Shown one piece after another: positions 58,801-64,000 of a stretch of DNA of 64,000 bases. A program made the position numbers and the translations under genes. The notes beneath the pieces are model-generated. The model was not told where the DNA came from. It was given only the letters and a program-made list of their open reading frames with translations, and searched no databases. The number at the start of each line of letters is the position of its first letter. Within the stretch, counting starts at the first letter, position 1. Source of the stretch: Fermentimonas sp. (GTDB lineage: Bacteria; Bacteroidota; Bacteroidia; Bacteroidales; Dysgonomonadaceae); contig JADMKP010000008.1 of assembly GCA_015478775.1 (NCBI GenBank), positions 434,076 through 498,075 of the forward strand, given 5' to 3'.

Positions 58801-59280
58801 AAAAACCAATGCAGTAAGCATCGATGAAAATGCATAAACCTCACCCTCAACTGCAGAAAACCAGAATGTATCAGAAAAAGTATATACTAAGGCGCCAACA
58901 GCACCACTTGCAATAATTACAATTGTTTTTGCTAAAGAAGGAGTATTACTTTTATCTGTAATAATTAATTTACTTGTAAGATGTGTAATTGTCCAGAACA
59001 GAAATAGAATTGTTAATGCACTCATAAGTGCAGACATTATGTTTACCATCATTGCTACCTGAGAAGTATCTCCGGCAAACTGAGTAAAGAAATTGCCAAC
59101 CAACATGAAAAAAGGTGCACCGGGTGGATGTCCAACTTCTAGTTTATATGCTGAAGTTATAAATTCGCCACAGTCCCAAAAACTTGCTGTGGATTCAATA
59201 GTTAGTAAATAAACCATAGCTGAAATTGTAAATACAATCCAACCTGAGATGTTATTGATTAGCTTATGTTTAGACATCAT
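55807..59280 (-). CDS. DUF2723 multi-pass membrane protein, GT-C glycosyltransferase-like
   Basis: An 1157-residue protein. The first 600 residues contain about a dozen membrane helices with the conserved [29 protein letters not shown] opening loop of DUF2723, where acidic residues correspond to the catalytic loop of GT-C/protein O-mannosyltransferase-like enzymes. The second half is a large extracytoplasmic region ([25 protein letters not shown]...) followed by TPR-like helices. Eukaryotic TMEM260, an O-mannosyltransferase, belongs to the same family. A role in glycosylating exported proteins or envelope polymers is possible but unproven. Length agrees with Bacteroidota homologues. Confidence 0.85.
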   Translation of the reverse strand: [1157 protein letters not shown]

Positions 59281-59342
59281 TTTTATTAATTTTAATTCAT
59301 GGCATATGCCTGAATCATACCGATTTAGTCTTAAATGTGCGG

Positions 59343-59376
59343 CAAAGATAAAGAAAACAGCTGAAATTCCATCAAA
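59343..59376 (-). promoter_or_regulatory. promoter of the DUF2723 gene
   Basis: On the minus strand TTTG (59373-59376), 22 nt, TATCTTTG (59343-59350). Both boxes match the consensus; the spacing is one longer than usual. It lies 62 nt before the start codon. Confidence 0.55.
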
Positions 59377-59415
59377 TAAGAGTCATTTTTCATATCTGCC
59401 CAGTTCCTCACTCAG

Positions 59416-59448
59416 AGTTCCCTTATAGTTCCCTTATGTTTACCTTAT
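59416..59448. repeat. 11-bp tandem repeat in the DUF2723/ndk gap
   Basis: AGTTCCCTTAT at 59416-59426 and 59427-59437, then the degenerate GTTTACCTTAT at 59438-59448. It lies in the 531-bp divergent gap 59281-59811, which also holds promoters for both neighbours. The stretch 59450-59710 shows no further recognisable signal. Confidence 0.6.
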
Positions 59449-59717
59449 GGTCTCTTTATATTAATATAAGGATGATATAACTAAAGTATATAGATGATAA
59501 GAGGTTAATGCAGACTATGTGCGGACTGTTTATACCTCATAAATTGTCTAAAACGTAAATGTGTTGTGTTAATTTGGATTTAAATGAAATGTAAGGATCA
59601 TAAAATGAGCATTATATGCTCTATAACATAAAATCAGCTAAGTAGCAGAAACACTGTTTGTTATGGCAAAATGATATCATTTTTTAATAAACTTCAACAA
59701 AAATATGATGTAGATAA

Positions 59718-59749
59718 TTTGGAGTTCAAGTAATAAAAAGTTTACTTTG
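59718..59749 (+). promoter_or_regulatory. promoter of the ndk gene
   Basis: TTTG (59718-59721), 20 nt, TTACTTTG (59742-59749), the same -7 variant as in the leu/ilv promoter. The transcript would begin near 59756, about 55 nt before the start codon. Confidence 0.65.
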
Positions 59750-59811
59750 AAACTGATTAAGGAAAAAAATCTGTAATCTTAAAAAAGTCATTAAGTACAA
59801 TATTCTAATTG

Positions 59812-60273
59812 ATGCAGGTAACATTAGCAATTCTAAAACCATCAGCTGTTCAGCGTGGAATACTAGGAGAAGTTATTTCTAGGTTTGAGAAGAAAGGCCT
59901 CCAAATTGTTGGGATGAAAATGTTGAATCTTACAGAAAATCAGCTTCATGTACATTACTCCCATTTAGTAGACAAGCCATATTTTGGTCGAATTAAAGAC
60001 TCGATGCAGGCTAGTCCAGTAATTGTTATGGCACTAAAGGGGGTTGATGCAGTTAATGTTGTAAGAAAAATTACCGGGGTAACAAACGGTAGAGAAGCGA
60101 CACCAGGCACTATAAGAGGCGATTTTAGTATAAGTGTTCAAGAGAATATAGTGCACACATCAGATTCGAGTGAGACAGCTGAGATAGAGCTGAAGCGATT
60201 TTTTGAAACAGACGAAATCTTTAATTATTCGCAATTAAACATCAAAAGCATTTATGCAGGCGATGAATATTAA
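59812..60273 (+). CDS. ndk: nucleoside-diphosphate kinase
   Basis: A 153-residue NDK. The N-terminal TLAILKPSAVQRG and the catalytic histidine segment ENIVHTSDS (NxxHxSDS) are diagnostic, and the loop TNGREATPGTIRGDF binds nucleotide. It transfers the gamma-phosphate between nucleoside triphosphates and diphosphates. The ATG at 59812 is preferred to the overlapping TTG at 59809. Bacteroidota-type NDKs have a slightly longer C-terminus than E. coli Ndk, as seen here. Confidence 0.93.
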   Translation: MQVTLAILKPSAVQRGILGEVISRFEKKGLQIVGMKMLNLTENQLHVHYSHLVDKPYFGRIKDSMQASPVIVMALKGVDAVNVVRKITGVTNGREATPGTIRGDFSISVQENIVHTSDSSETAEIELKRFFETDEIFNYSQLNIKSIYAGDEY

Positions 60274-60322
60274 TTGTAATAACAAACACTAATGTATTTT
60301 GATATAAATCAGAAAGGTATCA

Positions 60323-61360
60323 ATGGAGATAAGTAATTTAATTGCAGGAGCAAGAGTTTTAATACCAGCGACACTTATGTTTGTCACTTTAAACTCTTTT
60401 TCTCAACAAGTACAGGAGACTCCGGAAAATAAACGAGCTGAGGTTCTTTATAAGCAAGTACACAGCTCGATTTTGAGTGAACAATCTGGAAACCTTTTTG
60501 CAGATGGTCTGAAGCTAAAGCTCGACCTGTCTGTTTTAGAGGAGGCGGAAGCGGAAAGAGAGTTCTTTAATCCTGATGACATACCCGCAGATGATGTCTA
60601 CGGAGGAATGTGGGAAAACAGATATGTAAACATGTACGGAAGCCTTAAGAGCGCTCCCGATTCATTTATAGTAGATCTTGATAACTTTACAATGCCTGTA
60701 GATGGCAGAATGACATCTAACTTCGGAAGAAGAGGAAGTCGTCGTTATCATTATGGAATTGATATTAAAGCTCAAACTGGCGACACTATTTATGCAGCAT
60801 TTGATGGTAAGGTAAGGGTTAAGCGCTATGAGGGTAACGGGTATGGATATTATTTGGTTGTAAGACATTTGAACGGACTGGAAACAGTTTATGGGCATCT
60901 CTCTAAGTTTTTGGTTGAAGAGAATGATTTTGTGGAGTCAGGCAAACCAATAGGACTGGCTGGTAATACTGGTCGCTCATTTGGCTCTCATCTTCATTTT
61001 GAAACCCGGTTTTTGGGTAAGCCCATAAATCCTAACTTTATTATAGATTTTCCAAGTAAAACCGTTCACCAAGAAGAGTATTTAGTTACTAACTCGAGCT
61101 ATAGGAAAACAAATAACAGCAGTAGAGCAATAGTAGCATCCAGTTCTCCCGATAAGTCAAGTGCTTCAGTAAGAGTAAGTAATACAGAATCAACAAATAA
61201 ATTTGTGTCGGGTGAAGTTAAATATCACAGGATACAAAAAGGCGATACGCTGGGTGCAATCTCTAAGAAGTATGGCAAAAGTGTAAACACTCTGTGTAAT
61301 TTAAACAATATAAATTCTCGATCAGTTTTGAGAGTGGGTAAAAGCATTCGTGTTTCATAA
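60323..61360 (+). CDS. M23-family peptidase with C-terminal LysM domain
   Basis: A 345-residue exported protein. The signal sequence ends near FSQQ. The M23 (LytM) domain at about residues 125-235 has the zinc ligands in YHYGID (HxxxD), and the catalytic HLHFE and YGHLS motifs. A Ser/Asn-rich linker precedes a single LysM domain (about residues 300-344; YHRIQKGDTLGAISKKYGKSV) that binds peptidoglycan. All zinc ligands are present, so it should be an active endopeptidase cutting cross-links, rather than an EnvC-like inactive activator. It follows ndk by 49 bp and ends at a strong terminator. Confidence 0.92.
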   Translation: MEISNLIAGARVLIPATLMFVTLNSFSQQVQETPENKRAEVLYKQVHSSILSEQSGNLFADGLKLKLDLSVLEEAEAEREFFNPDDIPADDVYGGMWENRYVNMYGSLKSAPDSFIVDLDNFTMPVDGRMTSNFGRRGSRRYHYGIDIKAQTGDTIYAAFDGKVRVKRYEGNGYGYYLVVRHLNGLETVYGHLSKFLVEENDFVESGKPIGLAGNTGRSFGSHLHFETRFLGKPINPNFIIDFPSKTVHQEEYLVTNSSYRKTNNSSRAIVASSSPDKSSASVRVSNTESTNKFVSGEVKYHRIQKGDTLGAISKKYGKSVNTLCNLNNINSRSVLRVGKSIRVS

Positions 61361-61385
61361 TAATTTGAAACTACTACAATAACTT

Positions 61386-61422
61386 AAAAAGGGTACAAGA
61401 TAGCAAGCTTGTACCTTTTTTT
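61386..61422 (+). terminator. intrinsic terminator after the M23 gene
   Basis: A 14-bp stem (61386-61399 with 61408-61421, one G-U pair) with an 8-nt loop; the 3' arm ends in a T run. The next promoter's -7 box begins only a few bases later. Confidence 0.85.
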
Positions 61423-61425
61423 GTT

Positions 61426-61433
61426 TATCTTTG
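61426..61433 (+). promoter_or_regulatory. -7 box TATCTTTG before the DUF1599 gene
   Basis: A full TAnnTTTG match immediately after the terminator and 39 nt before the DUF1599 start codon. The -33 region would lie inside the terminator stem, and no TTTG is evident there. Confidence 0.5.
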
Positions 61434-61472
61434 TTAGGTTGTTTTACGTTAAAAACAGGATATATATACCAA

Positions 61473-62021
61473 ATGGACATTACCGAGAAGCAATTTGAAG
61501 AAGTAACGGCTATTTGCAGAAAAGTTTTTGCAGATAAGCTACAAGACTATGGCGCATCGTGGCGCATACTCCGTCCTACATCAGTAACAGATCAGATCTT
61601 TATTAAAGCTAAACGTATACGTACGCTAGAAACAAAAAAAGAGAGAATGGTTGATGAAGGTATTTTTTCTGAATTTATCGGTATAGTAAACTATGGTTTA
61701 ATTGGGCTGATGCAGCTCGAGTTAGGCTATGCCGACTTGGTAGATGTTAACGTTGAGAAAGCGATTGAGATGTACGATAAATATTTGTATATGACTATTG
61801 AACTTATGAATGCCAAAAATCACGATTACGATGAGGCATGGAGAAGCATGAGAATTAGTTCATATACCGACCTGATACTTACAAAAATATATCGTACTAA
61901 AGAGATTGAGGAAAATGAAGGTATAACAATTGCATCTGAGGGAATAGATGCAAACTACATGGATATGATAAATTATGCACTTTTTGGATTAATCAAACTG
62001 CATTTCTCGGAAGCTAATTAA
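61473..62021 (+). CDS. DUF1599 protein
   Basis: A 182-residue soluble protein made of two similar halves: DYGASWRILRPTSVTDQIFIKAKRIRTLE near residue 20-48 and DYDEAWRSMRISSYTDLILTKIYRTKEIE near residue 115-143. The internal duplication is typical of DUF1599, a family linked to nucleotide modification by some annotations, without proven activity in Bacteroidota. The ATG at 61473 is chosen since a longer TTG frame at 61431 would overlap the promoter. It abuts the DoxX-family gene (0 bp), as is usual in Bacteroidales. Confidence 0.85.
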   Translation: MDITEKQFEEVTAICRKVFADKLQDYGASWRILRPTSVTDQIFIKAKRIRTLETKKERMVDEGIFSEFIGIVNYGLIGLMQLELGYADLVDVNVEKAIEMYDKYLYMTIELMNAKNHDYDEAWRSMRISSYTDLILTKIYRTKEIEENEGITIASEGIDANYMDMINYALFGLIKLHFSEAN

Positions 62022-63272
62022 ATGAAACAAAAATTTAAGATAGAGAATATCCTTGTTGACCTCTCACGTGTAATTGTGGGAGTAACATTTCTTTTCTCTG
62101 GCTTTGTAAAAGCTATTGATCCATTAGGTTTTACATATAAGATTCAAGATTATTTGGTTAACATGAATCTTGTAGACCTGTACCAGTTTGCACTTCCTAT
62201 GGCTATTTTTCTTGTTGTAGCAGAATTTGTGCTGGGTGCATTGCTTCTGTTAGGGTTATACAGAAAGCCTGTAACAATACTTATTGCGATAATGATGCTT
62301 TTCTTTACCCCATTTACTTTTTGGGTTGCATTAACAAATCCGGTGGAAGATTGTGGTTGTTTTGGTGATGCATTGGTTATAAGTAACTGGCAAACATTTT
62401 ATAAAAACCTTATTATTGTTGCAGGTGCTATACTCTTGGTTGTTAAATGGGAACTCATAAAACCAGTGTTTTCTAAACGAATAGCTCCTTTTGCATCATT
62501 ATTTGTGGTTTTATTTGGACTATTATTCGCACTCCACAATGTTTATAATCTGCCTGTAATCGATTTCAGACCATACAAGAAAGGGGCAAATATACCAGAG
62601 CAAATGTATATAGATCCTGAGAAAGCAGACGTTATGGAGACTGTATTTATATATAGCAAAGATGGTGTTGAAAAGGTCTTTACTGAAGACAACTACCCAT
62701 GGAATGATTCAACCTGGACATTTATTGATATGGAGACCAGGCTGGTACAAGAGGGTGAAAAGCCGGCCATTGAAGATTTTGCCCTTGGATCAATATATTT
62801 TAATGAAAATGATGGTTCGTGGAATGTAGGAGGTGATATAACAGATTTTGTGCTTTCTGATACTAGTTACACTTTTTTGATGGTTTCATATTCTCTTGAT
62901 GAGATGAATGTGAGGCATCTGGATAAATTTAAAAAAGTGAATAGATTTGCTATGGATAATGGATATCCATTTTATTTGCTCACTGCTTCATCTGAGTCTA
63001 CTGTAGGTGAATGGGAAGGAATTCATGAAACCGGGTTTCAGTTTAGTCATGCAGATGAGAGAGCTCTTAAAACAATGACCAGGTCTAACCCCGGACTTAT
63101 TTTAATAAAAGAAGGTAACGTTATTAATAAATGGGATGATAGCAAGGTGCCGGAACCAACTTCTGAAATTTTGCTAATAAAGAATCCTAAAAGAGATAAA
63201 GTGGTGAAACTATTCCTTATTGCACTTCTCTTTTTTGTACCTTTGTTATTGTTGAAAAAGATTGATAGGTAA
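62022..63272 (+). CDS. DoxX-family membrane protein (BT_3928-like)
   Basis: A 416-residue protein. The N-terminal half has the DoxX fold with four helices (VGVTFLFSGFVKAIDPLGF, then ALLLLGLYRKPVTILIAIMMLFF) and NPVEDCGCFGD, a paired cysteine motif seen in MauE/DoxX-type proteins involved in periplasmic redox or sulfur chemistry. Residues about 190-390 are a soluble extracytoplasmic region with weak thioredoxin-like character, ending in one more helix. It matches the Bacteroidota 'BT_3928 family'. It lies between DUF1599 and tpiA, a conserved trio. Confidence 0.83.
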   Translation: MKQKFKIENILVDLSRVIVGVTFLFSGFVKAIDPLGFTYKIQDYLVNMNLVDLYQFALPMAIFLVVAEFVLGALLLLGLYRKPVTILIAIMMLFFTPFTFWVALTNPVEDCGCFGDALVISNWQTFYKNLIIVAGAILLVVKWELIKPVFSKRIAPFASLFVVLFGLLFALHNVYNLPVIDFRPYKKGANIPEQMYIDPEKADVMETVFIYSKDGVEKVFTEDNYPWNDSTWTFIDMETRLVQEGEKPAIEDFALGSIYFNENDGSWNVGGDITDFVLSDTSYTFLMVSYSLDEMNVRHLDKFKKVNRFAMDNGYPFYLLTASSESTVGEWEGIHETGFQFSHADERALKTMTRSNPGLILIKEGNVINKWDDSKVPEPTSEILLIKNPKRDKVVKLFLIALLFFVPLLLLKKIDR

Positions 63273-63297
63273 ATTTTAGAATTAATAAATATATAAT

Positions 63298-64000
63298 ATG
63301 AGAAAGAATATTGTAGCAGGAAACTGGAAAATGAATAAAAACCTGCAGGAAGGTGTTGAACTTGCAAAAGAATTGAATGAAGCGTTAAAAGGCAAAACAA
63401 TTAATTGCGATGTAGTAATTGGAACTCCATTTATTCATCTTGCAGCTGTTGCAAATAATGTAGACAGTAATCTAGTTGGTGTTGCTGCTCAGAACTGTGC
63501 TAATAAAGCTTCGGGTGCTTACACAGGAGAAGTTTCTGCCGAAATGGTAGCCTCAACAGGGGCTAAATATGTTATTTTAGGACATAGCGAGCGCAGAGCT
63601 TATTACCACGAAACAGCGGAAATTTTGAAAGAAAAAGTTGGATTAGCTCTTGCAAACGGATTAACTCCAATTTTTTGTATTGGTGAAGTATTGGAAGAAA
63701 GAGAATCTGAAAAACACTTTGATGTTGTAAAATCACAAATTGTAGACTCTCTGTTTGAACTTTCGGCAGAAGATTTTGGAAAGATAGTACTGGCATACGA
63801 ACCTGTTTGGGCAATTGGTACTGGTAAAACTGCTTCATCTGATCAGGCGCAAGAAATGCATGCTTTTATTCGTAAAACACTTGTTGAAAAATATGGTAAT
63901 GAGGTTGCCGATAATACTTCTATACTATATGGCGGTAGTGCAAATGCAGATAATGCAATAGAATTATTCTCAAATCCGGATGTTGATGGAGGACTAATTG
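63298..64000 (+). CDS. tpiA: triose-phosphate isomerase (3' end beyond the window)
   Basis: The open frame from ATG 63298 continues to the window edge, giving 234 codons of about 250. It begins [15 protein letters not shown], with the catalytic lysine in NWKMN, and has the histidine in VILGHSERR and the catalytic glutamate and flexible loop in [27 protein letters not shown] is the phosphate-binding segment. It interconverts dihydroxyacetone phosphate and glyceraldehyde 3-phosphate in glycolysis. It starts 25 bp after the DoxX-family gene. Only the last residues are missing. Confidence 0.96.
   Translation, partial: MRKNIVAGNWKMNKNLQEGVELAKELNEALKGKTINCDVVIGTPFIHLAAVANNVDSNLVGVAAQNCANKASGAYTGEVSAEMVASTGAKYVILGHSERRAYYHETAEILKEKVGLALANGLTPIFCIGEVLEERESEKHFDVVKSQIVDSLFELSAEDFGKIVLAYEPVWAIGTGKTASSDQAQEMHAFIRKTLVEKYGNEVADNTSILYGGSANADNAIELFSNPDVDGGLI

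Overview
The window is a contiguous, AT-rich chromosomal segment of a member of the Bacteroidota, most likely order Bacteroidales. The evidence is a Na+-translocating NQR operon, a SusC/SusD pair with surface-glycan hydrolases, the DUF1599 - DoxX (BT_3928-like) - tpiA neighbourhood, DUF4837 and GIN-domain (DUF2807) proteins, and promoters of the Bacteroidota type (TTTG about 19-21 nt upstream of TAnnTTTG). PflB/PflA fits an anaerobic fermentative lifestyle. Genus cannot be fixed from sequence reading alone. No tRNA, rRNA, transposase or CRISPR array was found.

Layout. (1) 1-4942: end of nqrA, then nqrBCDEF, the Na+-pumping NADH:quinone oxidoreductase. It closes at a bidirectional terminator facing a minus-strand pair, a class IV aminotransferase (PabC-like) and pabB (5040-6740). 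(2) 6954-19002: a nine-gene branched-chain amino acid operon, leuA-leuC-leuD-cimA-like-leuB-ilvD-ilvB-ilvN-ilvC. It is preceded by what reads as a complete transcription attenuator: promoter, 20-codon leader peptide with nine Ile/Leu/Val codons, an antiterminator segment overlapping the leader stop codon, and a 12-bp terminator just before leuA. The fourth gene matches the Leptospira-type (R)-citramalate synthase rather than isopropylmalate synthase, so the operon could make isoleucine from pyruvate using LeuCD and LeuB. (3) 19175-22405, minus strand: pdxA, a DUF4837 lipoprotein gene and rlmN. (4) 22893-42466: a carbohydrate/glycoprotein utilisation region with a DUF5695-like secreted protein, a GH127/GH146-type beta-L-arabinofuranosidase, two secreted S9 peptidases around an acyl-CoA dehydrogenase-like gene, SusC, SusD and a GH88 unsaturated glucuronyl hydrolase. 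Together they suggest use of arabinose- and uronate-containing plant polymers, possibly hydroxyproline-rich glycoproteins. (5) 42564-44899: SatD-family and DUF3307 genes behind two tandem palindromic operator-like sites, then a secreted alpha/beta hydrolase. (6) 45003-51751, minus strand: a GIN-domain protein with a regular repeat, then a tripartite MacAB-TolC-type exporter operon (ATPase, two permeases, adaptor, outer-membrane factor). (7) 52023-54994: pflB-pflA. (8) 55088-59280, minus strand: a NodB-type polysaccharide deacetylase and a large DUF2723 membrane protein. (9) 59812-64000: ndk, an M23/LysM peptidase, DUF1599, a DoxX-family protein, and tpiA cut by the window end.

The most notable observations are the ilv/leu attenuator, the citramalate synthase reassignment, the tandem operators before satD, and the pairing of proline-peptidase-family genes with a beta-arabinofuranosidase.
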